18,498 bases of DNA, taken from positions 1-18,498 of the forward strand of contig JASHWD010000054.1 of NCBI GenBank assembly GCA_030044235.1. The letters run 5' to 3'. The notes under the pieces are model-generated. The model was given only the letters and a program-made list of their open reading frames with translations, was not told the origin of the DNA and searched no databases. The translations under genes and the position numbers were made by a program. This document shows, one piece after another, positions 6,307 to 13,723 of the stretch (position 1 is its first letter; every line of letters begins with the position of its first letter). Source of the stretch: Candidatus Parvarchaeota archaeon (lineage in GTDB: Archaea; Nanobdellota; Nanobdellia; Parvarchaeales; Parvarchaeaceae).

Positions 6307-6332
6307 TGTAGTCTACCTTATTAAAAATACAT

Positions 6333-6644
6333 ATGCAAAAAGCAAGAATAAAATTGACTTCGACGGACGCTGTGAAGCTCAAGAAAGTGTGCGATGATAT
6401 ATTAGATATATCAAAGAAATTGGGCACTACTGTGTCTGGACCCATCCCCATACCTACTAAGAAGATAAAGGTGACCACGAGACGAGCGCCGGCTGGCTCT
6501 GGCAGAGAAACATACGAAACGTGGGAAATGCGATTACACAAGCGAATAATCGATATGCAGGCAGACCCGAAGGCCTTACATCTTATAATGAAGACAAGCG
6601 TCCCTAAAGAAGTAAATATAGAGATGGAACTTATAGGCAATTAA
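6333..6644 (+). CDS. rps10: Ribosomal protein S10
   Basis: Small-subunit head protein uS10, 103 aa, normal for archaea. The sequence shows ARIKLTSTD at the start, the conserved SGPIPIPTKK loop, the ETYETWEMRLHKR stretch that carries the family signature, and a C-terminal VPKEVNIEMEL strand. In many archaea it follows EF-1A in an operon; here it stands alone with its own promoter and an estimated leader of only a few bases, with no Shine-Dalgarno. The next gene, at 6709, has a separate promoter. Confidence 0.96.
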   Translation: MQKARIKLTSTDAVKLKKVCDDILDISKKLGTTVSGPIPIPTKKIKVTTRRAPAGSGRETYETWEMRLHKRIIDMQADPKALHLIMKTSVPKEVNIEMELIGN

Positions 6645-6675
6645 GACGAATATCCCTTTTCTAAGCAATTGAACG

Positions 6676-6685
6676 ATATTTATTA
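6676..6685 (+). promoter_or_regulatory. TATA box of the RCK-PAP2 pair
   Basis: ATATTTATTA, about 28 bp upstream of the ATG at 6709, which suggests a leaderless transcript for the RCK protein and the overlapping PAP2 gene. Confidence 0.6.
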
Positions 6686-6708
6686 AACTCTAGAAAACAC
6701 TAATCCTT

Positions 6709-7419
6709 ATGGATAGCGTAAGAGAAAACGGACAAAAACTATTAGTGGTAGTTACTGTTCTTATCATAATACTTATTGTATTAGTTGTCTTGATATCAAA
6801 TCAGAACAAAGTTAGCTACGTTGCTGCTCTGGGTGATATATTGACTGCGATAGAAACATTTAATTTTAGTTCAAGCTTTGGCGTAATACTGTTATTTCTT
6901 TCTCTTTTTATCGGGGTATTCGCAGTTTATTTTCTCGAGTTTTTAATCTCGGTATTAAGAAACGAATTTGGAGGTGTAATATATATGGCTCAAACGTTGA
7001 GACTTAAGAACCATTACATAATTTGCGGTGGTGGTAGGATAGGTGAAAGGATAGCTTTCCTGCTTAGAGAGCAGCATAAACCTATAATAATTTTAGAGAA
7101 CGAAGAAACAAGAGCTGTCGAGCTTAAGAAGCTGGGCTTTAAGGTATTGCGAGAAAGCGCGCTTGATGAAAAATCTTTCAAGTTGGCTAATGCCGAGAGG
7201 GCAGTTGCTATATTCGCTTGCCTTGGACAGGACGTGGATAACTTCTTGGTTGTGCTAAATGCGAGAGAAGCAAATAAAAACGCAAAAATTTTCACAAGGT
7301 GTAATTCGATAAAAAACATAAAGAAATTTGTACAGCTTGGCGCAAATGAAGTGGTGCTGCCGGAGATTGTTGGCGCTGATAGGATGGTATATCTATCACA
7401 AAGAGAAAGAAAGAAATGA
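6709..7419 (+). CDS. Membrane protein with RCK/TrkA-N domain, no visible K+ filter
   Basis: A 236-aa protein of the ion-channel/RCK architecture. Residues about 10-30 and 57-80 are transmembrane helices. Residues 100-230 are a Rossmann-type RCK/TrkA-N domain with GGGRIG at 107-112 (dinucleotide or nucleotide site), an acidic residue after the second strand (ENEE) and the REAN...RCNS pattern typical of TrkA-N. In K+ channels the segment between the two helices holds a pore helix and TVGYG; here it reads DILTAIETFNFSSSFG, with no such filter. It may be a degenerate channel, a regulatory subunit, or a transporter-associated sensor. The stop overlaps the start of the PAP2 gene by 4 nt, so the two are translated together. 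Confidence 0.85.
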   Translation: MDSVRENGQKLLVVVTVLIIILIVLVVLISNQNKVSYVAALGDILTAIETFNFSSSFGVILLFLSLFIGVFAVYFLEFLISVLRNEFGGVIYMAQTLRLKNHYIICGGGRIGERIAFLLREQHKPIIILENEETRAVELKKLGFKVLRESALDEKSFKLANAERAVAIFACLGQDVDNFLVVLNAREANKNAKIFTRCNSIKNIKKFVQLGANEVVLPEIVGADRMVYLSQRERKK

Positions 7420-7859
7420 AAGATCTTTTTTATAAGTTCTCCTTGTTAGTAGAGCAGTATTATATAGAGTTATTTACTTTTGAAGCGCTCCTTATAATAC
7501 TAGCTATACCTTCAATAAGACTTTTAGAAAGACTAATAATCGCTGTAGTAGTGGCTGCGATAGTTTCTGAAGGTATAAAAGTATTCGTTAGAGAAAGCCG
7601 GCCTGCGCCGGGCATGAACAGAAAATTCTATAAACGAGGCTTCAAATTACAGCTTAGAAGCTTTCCATCAACTCATTCTACTATAGCCATGACATTTGCT
7701 GGTTTACTTATACACTCAATTATTTTTATACCGGTTTTAATTTTTGGCATTATAGTCGCTTACAGCCGAGTCTACATAAAAGATCATTACTGGCACGATA
7801 TAATAGCGGGCGGCGCAATTGGTTTCATTATAGGTTATTTAGCGATTACATTCATCTGA
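7416..7859 (+). CDS. PAP2-family membrane phosphatase
   Basis: Integral membrane phosphatase of 147 aa, likely acting on lipid phosphates such as polyprenyl or phosphatidyl/archaetidyl phosphates. All three PAP2 motifs are present: KX6RP at residues 55-63, PSTH (PSxH) at 84-87, and SRX5HX3D at 117-128, with His87 and His124 as the catalytic pair and Asp128 orienting His124. Four to five hydrophobic helices surround them. The ATG overlaps the RCK gene stop by 4 nt (ATGA), arguing for translational coupling. A role in undecaprenyl/dolichyl-pyrophosphate recycling for glycosylation or in lipid synthesis is plausible, but the substrate is not shown by the sequence. Confidence 0.92.
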   Translation: MKDLFYKFSLLVEQYYIELFTFEALLIILAIPSIRLLERLIIAVVVAAIVSEGIKVFVRESRPAPGMNRKFYKRGFKLQLRSFPSTHSTIAMTFAGLLIHSIIFIPVLIFGIIVAYSRVYIKDHYWHDIIAGGAIGFIIGYLAITFI

Positions 7860-7959
7860 TGCACTACTTAAAAATACAAAATAATTAAAAAATAGGCGCT
7901 GAAATATTTTTTAATAATGCTTTAATAGAGTCGGAGACCTATTCTATATTAATCAGAAT

Positions 7960-9993
7960 ATGAAATCAGATTTAGATGATTTAGTTTCCTCATTTGTAAA
8001 TAGAAAACTTAACGACCAGCTTAAAGCAATAATCGCTACGAATAAATCTTCTGTCCTAATAGACTTCGCCGATATCGATAATTTTTCGCCTGAACTCGGG
8101 GATCACATAATAAAATCGCCAATTGAAGCTTTAGACGACATAAAACATTTCATAAACGAGCTTGGTCCTGTATACAAAGAACTAAATCTAGAAGTAAGAA
8201 TACGAAATCTTCCTTCTACATCACAACTTCAAATAAGAGAAATAAGAAGTAAACACATAGGAAAAATATTGCAGATTACCGGCCTTATAAAAGTCGCTGT
8301 GAGCGTCAGGCCTATGGTTACCGCAATAGAGTTTGAATGTCAAAGCTGCGGCCACGTAATTAAAGTTGACCAAAAGGAAAAAACTATAAAGATGCCGTCT
8401 ATCTGTACAAACTGCGGCAAAAAAGGTAGATTTAATGTCTTCAAAAAAGAATTGATAGACTCGCAAAAGATAATACTTGAAGAGGCTCCAGAAGACCTAG
8501 AGGGCGGGGCGCAGCCAGAACACGTAGACGTTATGCTAAAAGGCGATCTTGTTGACCCTAAATTTGAAAAGAATATTATACCGGGGAATAAGGTAGTCGT
8601 AACTGGTATAGTAAATGAAGCGCCGGTTATATTTCCTAGCGGGAAAAAATCAAGAACCTCTGAGATATTTATAGAAGCTTCTTACCTAGAAGCGGTTGAA
8701 CAGGGTTTTGAAGAAATAGTAATAACGAAAGAAGAAGAAGCAACAATAAAAGAGATGGCACAAGACAAGACAATATACAATAAATTTAGGGAGTCTATAA
8801 CACCAAATGTATTCGGTCATGATGCAATCAAAGATGCGGTCGTATTGCAACTATTCGGTGGCGTTAGAAAGGTCGGCGCTGACGGCAACAGCGTAATTCG
8901 TGGAGATATTCATTTATTATTATGCGGAGACCCAGGAACCGCTAAGAGCGCTACATTAAAATATGTAAGCGGAATTGCGCCTAAGGCTAGATACGTTACC
9001 GGCATGGGTTCAAGCGCAGCCGGTCTTACTGCTACGATAATAAAAGATGAAGCAACTAGAAGCTACATACTAGAAGCAGGCGCGCTTCCGCTAACTAACA
9101 AAGGTATACTCGCAATAGATGAGATGGACAAGATGAACAAAGATGATAGGGTCGCGATGCACGAAGCACTTGAGCAGCAGACGATTAGCATTTCGAAAGC
9201 GAATATCCATGCAACTCTTTCAGCGCAGACTAGCGTACTTGCCGCAGCAAATCCAAAACTTGGTAGGTTCAACCCTTTCGATGTAATCTCTGCCCAAATA
9301 GAACTTCCTCCAACTTTGATAAATCGTTTTGATTTAATCTTCATAATGAAAGATAAGCCCAATAAAGATACAGATAAGTTGATTGCTAGCAGGATATTAG
9401 AAGCGAACAAAGACATAAACAAGAACAAACCAGCGATACCTACTCCTTTGCTTAAGAAGTACATTGCTTACGCAAAACAAAATTGTAAGCCAAAGCTTTC
9501 AAACGATGCAATGAACGCGATCCAGGAATTCTACCTAAAATTAAGAAGCCAATACTCTAACGAAGGCGAAGAGGTTAAGCCCGTGCCTATCTCCGCAAGG
9601 CAATTAGAAGCTATAGTTAGGCTTTCGGAGGCAAGTGCAAAGGTAAGACTCTCAGAATACGCAACCATAGAAGATGCAAGACGGGCTATAGACCTTATGA
9701 TGGCTTATTTAAGCGAAGTAGGGATAGACAAAAACACCGGCGAACTTGACATCGATCGCGTAATAACCGGTATCTCCTCCTCTCAAAGAAGTACGGTGTT
9801 GACGATAAAATCGATAATACGCTCCGAAACAGAACAGCTTCCAAAAGGAGCTACTCTTTCTATAGAAAAAATCTATGAAGACGCCGCAAAAAGCGGGATG
9901 GAAAGAGACAACGTGGATCAAGCGTTATCAGTATTAAAAAGAGAGGGCGAGATATTTGAACCTAAATCAGGTTTCATAAAACTGATAGGATAA
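7960..9993 (+). CDS. mcm: Replicative helicase MCM
   Basis: Hexameric 3'-5' DNA helicase that unwinds the replication fork; 677 aa, normal for archaea. The N-terminal domain carries a zinc ribbon with Cys127/Cys130 and Cys149/Cys152 and an OB fold. The AAA+ domain has Walker A GDPGTAKS (323-330), Walker B IDEMDKM with Asp387/Glu388, and the arginine-finger motif LINRFD with Arg456. The last ~80 residues look like the C-terminal winged helix. No intein interrupts the usual MCM insertion points. A TATA-like stretch lies near 7912-7925. It heads a rightward unit with an OB-fold protein, aIF2-beta and DUF424, each separated by 1 nt or overlapping. Confidence 0.97.
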   Translation: MKSDLDDLVSSFVNRKLNDQLKAIIATNKSSVLIDFADIDNFSPELGDHIIKSPIEALDDIKHFINELGPVYKELNLEVRIRNLPSTSQLQIREIRSKHIGKILQITGLIKVAVSVRPMVTAIEFECQSCGHVIKVDQKEKTIKMPSICTNCGKKGRFNVFKKELIDSQKIILEEAPEDLEGGAQPEHVDVMLKGDLVDPKFEKNIIPGNKVVVTGIVNEAPVIFPSGKKSRTSEIFIEASYLEAVEQGFEEIVITKEEEATIKEMAQDKTIYNKFRESITPNVFGHDAIKDAVVLQLFGGVRKVGADGNSVIRGDIHLLLCGDPGTAKSATLKYVSGIAPKARYVTGMGSSAAGLTATIIKDEATRSYILEAGALPLTNKGILAIDEMDKMNKDDRVAMHEALEQQTISISKANIHATLSAQTSVLAAANPKLGRFNPFDVISAQIELPPTLINRFDLIFIMKDKPNKDTDKLIASRILEANKDINKNKPAIPTPLLKKYIAYAKQNCKPKLSNDAMNAIQEFYLKLRSQYSNEGEEVKPVPISARQLEAIVRLSEASAKVRLSEYATIEDARRAIDLMMAYLSEVGIDKNTGELDIDRVITGISSSQRSTVLTIKSIIRSETEQLPKGATLSIEKIYEDAAKSGMERDNVDQALSVLKREGEIFEPKSGFIKLIG

Positions 9994-9994
9994 T

Positions 9995-10390
9995 ATGAAT
10001 TACACCTTTTTCATGCTGCCTTTATCTATAATGGGAAGCGCAGACCGCGGTTCGGATGAATCTGGTAACTTTGTAACGCTTAAAGGAACAAAAATATATC
10101 GTTTACATCTTATAGGCACAATCGCAGCATTAGAATTAAATGAGGAAAGCGGAAGCGGCTATATAATACTCGATGACACCTTTTCTACAATGCTAGTACA
10201 TTTCCAGAAGCCGCTTTTCAATCTGTTTAAAGAAATACAAAAAGGAAGCTTAGTAGAAGTTTTGGGTACGATAGATGTATATAACGAAAGCACCACTCTT
10301 GAACTAAACAATATAAAAAAGGTTGATATGGTTAGATACACTTACAATAAAATTGAAAGCATTAAAAATCTAAAGGAGCTATCAAAATAA
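9995..10390 (+). CDS. OB-fold nucleic-acid-binding protein (RPA-like)
   Basis: A 131-aa protein that starts 1 nt after the MCM stop. From about residue 30 it has an OB-fold pattern: LKGTKIYRLHLIGTIA (strand 1), YIILDDTFSTMLVHF (strands 2-3), a helix, then GSLVEVLGTIDVY and a final strand LELNNIKKVD. This resembles the RPA32/RPA14-type single-domain ssDNA-binding subunits of archaea. The position directly behind mcm supports a role at the fork or as an accessory ssDNA-binding factor, but a general OB nucleic-acid binder is equally possible. The stop shares its last base with the next ATG (TAATG), suggesting coupled translation with aIF2-beta. A later Met (residue 14) is a possible alternative start; the tight spacing favours the first. 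Confidence 0.8.
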   Translation: MNYTFFMLPLSIMGSADRGSDESGNFVTLKGTKIYRLHLIGTIAALELNEESGSGYIILDDTFSTMLVHFQKPLFNLFKEIQKGSLVEVLGTIDVYNESTTLELNNIKKVDMVRYTYNKIESIKNLKELSK

Positions 10391-10791
10391 TGGAATACGA
10401 AGACTTATTAAAAAATGTATTAAAAGAAAAAAAGGCAAGCAGTGGCGAGAGGTTTGTACCACCGGAAGTCGAAGTAAATCAATCCGGACAAAAAACGGTG
10501 ATAAATGCTGAGAAGTTTGCAAACTATATCAAAAGACCTATTAAACACATTGCTAGGTATCTAATGCATGAACTTACTGCGCCTGGTCAGATAGATGAAA
10601 AAAACAATATCATAATCGGTGGAAGGTTTTCTAGAAGGGTAGTACAGGAAAAACTGAACGCCTACATAAAAGAATATGTAATATGCAAACAGTGTTCTTC
10701 CCCAGATACTCAAATGAATAAAATAGAAGAAAACTTTGTTGTAAAATGCCTTGCGTGCGGCGCTGAATACCCCGTTGGAAAAATAAAGTAA
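10390..10791 (+). CDS. eif2b: Translation initiation factor aIF2 subunit beta
   Basis: Beta subunit of the heterotrimeric initiator tRNA carrier aIF2; 133 aa, usual for archaea. An N-terminal acidic/Lys-rich helix (binds gamma) precedes the core with VINAEKFANYIKRP, ARYLMHELTAPGQID and GRFSRRVVQEKL, and a C-terminal zinc ribbon with CKQCSSPDT and CLACGAEYPV. It lies between the OB-fold gene (1-nt overlap) and DUF424 (1-nt gap). Coupling of mcm-linked replication genes with initiation factors is seen in other archaea and fits coordination of growth and replication. Confidence 0.96.
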   Translation: MEYEDLLKNVLKEKKASSGERFVPPEVEVNQSGQKTVINAEKFANYIKRPIKHIARYLMHELTAPGQIDEKNNIIIGGRFSRRVVQEKLNAYIKEYVICKQCSSPDTQMNKIEENFVVKCLACGAEYPVGKIK

Positions 10792-10792
10792 T

Positions 10793-11101
10793 ATGCCAAA
10801 ATTTGTAATGAAGGTGCACGAGAATTATATTGGACGAAAGGTTGTTGCGGTGAGCGACGCGGATATAGTTGGCCAGCGTATCGAAGATACGGATAAAGGG
10901 ATAGAGCTAACTGTATCAAAAGACTTTTATGGCGACCACGAATTCGAAATAAAAGACGTTATGGAATTCATACTGCATTCAGAGAATGTAAACGTTGTTG
11001 GAAATCGTATAGTTGAAACCCTTGTTGAAAACAAGCTTATAGACGCTAAGAATGTTATAATGATTGCTGGAATAAAACACGCACAGATATATTCAATTTA
11101 A
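10793..11101 (+). CDS. DUF424 family protein (archaeal, beside aIF2-beta)
   Basis: A 102-aa archaeal protein of the DUF424/COG2412 type, which in other archaea is often found next to aIF2-beta. The sequence begins FVMKVHEN and continues with VVAVSDADIVGQRIED, VSKDFYGDHEF and the ENVNVVGNRIVET region, then the hydrophobic VIMIAGIKHAQIY ending. The biochemical function is unknown; a translation or RNA-related role is inferred from its position only. The start is 1 nt after the aIF2-beta stop and no later start gives the N-terminal strand. It ends the mcm transcription unit; the next gene has its own promoter. Confidence 0.9.
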   Translation: MPKFVMKVHENYIGRKVVAVSDADIVGQRIEDTDKGIELTVSKDFYGDHEFEIKDVMEFILHSENVNVVGNRIVETLVENKLIDAKNVIMIAGIKHAQIYSI

Positions 11102-11166
11102 CTTACATCGGCAAGTTTCCATTTGCCTCTGCTGCATTTGCGAGAGACAAAAATCTTTGTTTAAAG

Positions 11167-11177
11167 CTTTAATAAAG
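11167..11177 (+). promoter_or_regulatory. TATA box of aIF1A
   Basis: CTTTAATAAAG centred about 27 bp upstream of the ATG at 11199. It supports 11199 as the start, because an ATG at 11157 in the same frame would lie upstream of the promoter. Confidence 0.65.
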
Positions 11178-11198
11178 CTGGAAGTGATAAGTAATTTT

Positions 11199-11495
11199 AT
11201 GACAGAAGCCCCCACTTTTAGATACCCTAAAAAAGATGAATTACTTGGGTATGTTACTCAATTACTCGGCTTCGGAAGAATGTATGTTAAATGCTCTGAC
11301 AGCAAGATAAGACTTTGTCAAATAAAGGGAAGCCTAAGCAGGTATCTATGGGTCGGAGAAGGCGACTTAGTGATAGTAAAGCCATGGACCATAGAACACG
11401 AAAAGAAGGCTGATGTTCTCTACAAATACGATAAGAACTCTTGGGGAGACTTAAAGGCTAAAGGTTATCTTAAAGACAATTTAATACAAGAATAA
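11199..11495 (+). CDS. eif1a: Translation initiation factor aIF1A
   Basis: OB-fold factor that binds the 30S A site and helps scanning and initiator tRNA placement. From MTEAPTFRYPKKDELLG the protein follows the family: GYVTQLLGFGRMYVKC, the basic CQIKGSLSRYLWV turn, the GDLVIVKPW strand, and a C-terminal KADVLYKYDKNSW helix. With this start it is 99 aa, typical for archaea. A longer in-frame ATG at 11157 adds 14 residues unlike the family and lies upstream of the TATA box at 11167-11177, so 11199 is preferred and a leaderless mRNA is likely. Confidence 0.92.
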   Translation: MTEAPTFRYPKKDELLGYVTQLLGFGRMYVKCSDSKIRLCQIKGSLSRYLWVGEGDLVIVKPWTIEHEKKADVLYKYDKNSWGDLKAKGYLKDNLIQE

Positions 11496-11530
11496 GTCAA
11501 GTAAACGCAAAGAATTTACAAACGTCATTC

Positions 11531-12016
11531 TTAGCTTTTACTTACCGATACATTACCGGAATTAGCCAGCAAACTATCCCAGTAATCCGGCCCGAATGTA
11601 TAAATTATCGTGCTAGATGAACTAAAACTCAATCTTATATCTACTCTTGACAACGTATTAAAAGAAGGACAATAATAAGCACTAGAATAAAATTCTGTTG
11701 TTCCTCTTGCTGATAATAGCGAATTGCCTCTAACAGGAACCAATAAGATACTTTGATTTGCTGTTACCAAAAAGGCCCCAGAAACTAAGACGTTCTGATT
11801 TAAATTATTTGTTATGCTTACGAAAGTGCCGCTTACATTACAGAAGGCGCTCGATACAGAAAAAGTTTGTATCGTGCTATTATTTACGTTAAGTACTCCA
11901 GAAACGTATAGCGTTCCTAAAATTGCAATCATCGCGATAAAGATAAATATCAAAACTAAAAATAGAACGGACGACGCATGACTAAGCCTATAATCAGCAA
12001 AGCCTTTTCTTTTCAT
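11531..12016 (-). CDS. Membrane-anchored, pilin-like protein of unknown function
   Basis: A 161-aa protein of unrecognised family. The N-terminus is basic (MKRKG), then FADYRLSHASS precedes a long hydrophobic helix at about residues 16-44. The rest is Ser/Thr/Asn/Val-rich, contains Cys59, Cys116 and several NxS/T sequons, and is probably exposed at the surface. This resembles minor archaeal type IV pilin-like proteins, but only by the N-terminal layout; the spacing between the basic residues and the helix is longer than in classical prepilins. It follows RpoD by 35 bp on the same strand. A TATA-like stretch near 12036-12050 could provide its own promoter. Confidence 0.75.
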   Translation of the reverse strand: MKRKGFADYRLSHASSVLFLVLIFIFIAMIAILGTLYVSGVLNVNNSTIQTFSVSSAFCNVSGTFVSITNNLNQNVLVSGAFLVTANQSILLVPVRGNSLLSARGTTEFYSSAYYCPSFNTLSRVDIRLSFSSSSTIIYTFGPDYWDSLLANSGNVSVSKS

Positions 12017-12051
12017 GATATCGTATGTTTTTTTGCTAATTAAAATCTTTT

Positions 12052-12801
12052 TTAGACTTTCTTTTCTATCTCTTTCACTTCGTCCTCTAAGCTTTCAAAA
12101 GCCTGTTCTAAAATTTCTTTAGTATCCATCTGACCCCAATTCTCAATTTCAAAAACTATCTTGTCGTGGTCTGACTCAATTTTTATATTATCCGGACCTG
12201 CAAAGTCTTCGCAAGCTTTACAAAGTATACAGTCTTGAAGTTTTCCCTTTTTAACCGCTAGCTTATCACCTTGTCCTTCAAGTATATCTACCGGGCAGAG
12301 CGAAGCTATTTTAGCTGCGCCTTTTACGTCTCCTTTCTTTATAGTTATAGAAGGATAAAAGTGATAAAATGCATGGGCTGGCGAGAACTTTATGTGTTCT
12401 TGTCCATTTCCAAAGGTCGCTTTTGCCTCTAAGTCTATAGTTTCTCCTTCTTTTAGATTTATTATTAGAGTATCTGGATAAACCGGTGAGATATCTTTAT
12501 CTTCACACATTAAATCAGAAGCGTGTACAGCTTTTGGTCCAGTTTCTTTTAATTTGAAAGTAATCTCTTTCTTGCTCTTTGAAAGTGCAGCGATAGTTTT
12601 TAGCGGTACAAGTCCTAATCTAGAAGCCAGTATCTCATCGTACATGCTACTTGTGTTCTTGTATATATTTAGGTCCTCTATCGCCATTGTTTGGACGCTG
12701 TTTATTATTGCGCGTCTTAATGCGTTTACTAAAGAAACCTTGAAATCGCTCAAAAGCAAAGTAGATGTTTTTCCTTCTGATTTTATAATAGATGCTTCCA
12801 T
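12052..12801 (-). CDS. rpoD: RNA polymerase subunit D (Rpo3) with Fe-S site
   Basis: Archaeal equivalent of bacterial alpha and eukaryotic Rpb3; with subunit L it forms the assembly platform of RNA polymerase. It has 249 aa. The alpha-type dimerization region has NALRRAIINSVQTMAIED (about 26-43) and the SRLGLVPL motif near 60. A ferredoxin-like insert carries Cys169 (CP) and Cys191, Cys194 and Cys197 in CxxCxxC, the layout of the [4Fe-4S] site known from Sulfolobus subunit D. Last in S13-S4-S11-RpoD, with 1 nt after S11. RpoN and RpoK, which follow in many archaea, are absent here. This is not the bacterial sigma-70 factor that shares the symbol. Confidence 0.96.
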   Translation of the reverse strand: MEASIIKSEGKTSTLLLSDFKVSLVNALRRAIINSVQTMAIEDLNIYKNTSSMYDEILASRLGLVPLKTIAALSKSKKEITFKLKETGPKAVHASDLMCEDKDISPVYPDTLIINLKEGETIDLEAKATFGNGQEHIKFSPAHAFYHFYPSITIKKGDVKGAAKIASLCPVDILEGQGDKLAVKKGKLQDCILCKACEDFAGPDNIKIESDHDKIVFEIENWGQMDTKEILEQAFESLEDEVKEIEKKV

Positions 12802-12802
12802 T

Positions 12803-13192
12803 TTACATTCTCCTTCCTTTCCTACCTCCCTTTCTTTTACATCCGTCGTGCGGTACCGGTGTAACGTTTTCTATGCTTAAAATCTTTATGCCTGCTCTTT
12901 CCAATGCTTTTACCGAAGGTCTTGCACCAGGGCCCGTAGTCTTGGATTTTATACCGCCCGCAGCACGTATCTTAACATGAACTCCGGTAACTCCTTTGGC
13001 TATGATATCTTCTGCTATCTTCTTTGCGGCGTCCATGGCAGCACGAGGCGATGATCCTAAGCGATCTGCTTTTACTTGTGCGCCGCCACTTTTTATCGCA
13101 AATGTATATCCATTACTTATATCGGTTACATGTATTATTGTATTATTCATGGTAGCGTAAATATGCGCGATTCCTGTTCGTCCTCTTTCCAT
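12803..13192 (-). CDS. rps11: Ribosomal protein S11
   Basis: Platform protein uS11 of the 30S subunit, 129 aa, the usual archaeal length. It begins GIAHIYATMNNTIIHVTDI and has the conserved SPRAAMDAAKKIAED region and the C-terminal PVPHDGCKRKGGRKGRR tail that contacts rRNA. It lies 1 nt after S4 and 1 nt before RpoD in the leftward operon. Confidence 0.96.
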   Translation of the reverse strand: MERGRTGIAHIYATMNNTIIHVTDISNGYTFAIKSGGAQVKADRLGSSPRAAMDAAKKIAEDIIAKGVTGVHVKIRAAGGIKSKTTGPGARPSVKALERAGIKILSIENVTPVPHDGCKRKGGRKGRRM

Positions 13193-13193
13193 T

Positions 13194-13721
13194 TTATTCG
13201 CTACCCTTCATCGCCCTTATAGGATGATTTGGTGAAGACAATGGCGATTTCTGTACGAAATTTATTTTATCGTCTTCATCCCTTTTTACCATATAACTTG
13301 GAGTGTCAATTACCTTTCCATCGACTTCTATATGCCTATGGGTTATTATCTGTCTTGCTTCCCTTATAGTTCTTGCCATGGACTTCTTAAGGACAAGAGT
13401 TTGAAGTCTTCTATCCATAAAGTCTTCCAACTTAAGGTCTAAAACATCATCGACAGAGGCATCTTCTTTTACTAATCCCAATGAATGAAGTTTTCTTATG
13501 AATTCTTTTTCTTCTTGCTGACCCAGATTAAGCGCCTTGAGGCCCACTAAGTCCCTGGCCCTCTTTCTCGCTTTTCTAAGAACAGACTCTACTTTCCAAA
13601 GTTCTTTTTTATTCTTAAAGCCGTATTTCTGTCTAAGGACCTGATCTCGCTCTATTCTCGTCTTGTCCCATATTCTTAGCGGAGGTTTATACTTCTTTGA
13701 TTGCCTCTTACTAGATCCCAT
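13194..13721 (-). CDS. rps4: Ribosomal protein S4
   Basis: Primary 16S rRNA-binding protein uS4, 175 aa, close to other archaea. It begins with a basic N-terminal region (KRQSKKYKPPLRIWDK), then LRQKYGFKNKKELWKVES, and an S4 RNA-binding domain at about residues 104-165 with RRLQTLVLKKSMART, ARQIITHRHIEVDGKV and DTPSYMV. It is translated 2 nt after S13 and 1 nt before S11, the conserved S13-S4-S11-RpoD order of archaea. Confidence 0.96.
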   Translation of the reverse strand: MGSSKRQSKKYKPPLRIWDKTRIERDQVLRQKYGFKNKKELWKVESVLRKARKRARDLVGLKALNLGQQEEKEFIRKLHSLGLVKEDASVDDVLDLKLEDFMDRRLQTLVLKKSMARTIREARQIITHRHIEVDGKVIDTPSYMVKRDEDDKINFVQKSPLSSPNHPIRAMKGSE

Positions 13722-13723
13722 AA

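Noticed and set aside
7918..7945. Weak hairpin AATAG...CTATT upstream of mcm
   Set aside because: The stem is only five base pairs with a ten-base loop in AT-rich DNA; no evidence for a regulatory role.
11157..11198. Longer N-terminus of aIF1A starting at ATG 11157
   Set aside because: The extra 14 residues do not fit the family and the TATA box at 11167-11177 lies inside that extension, so transcription would begin after that ATG.
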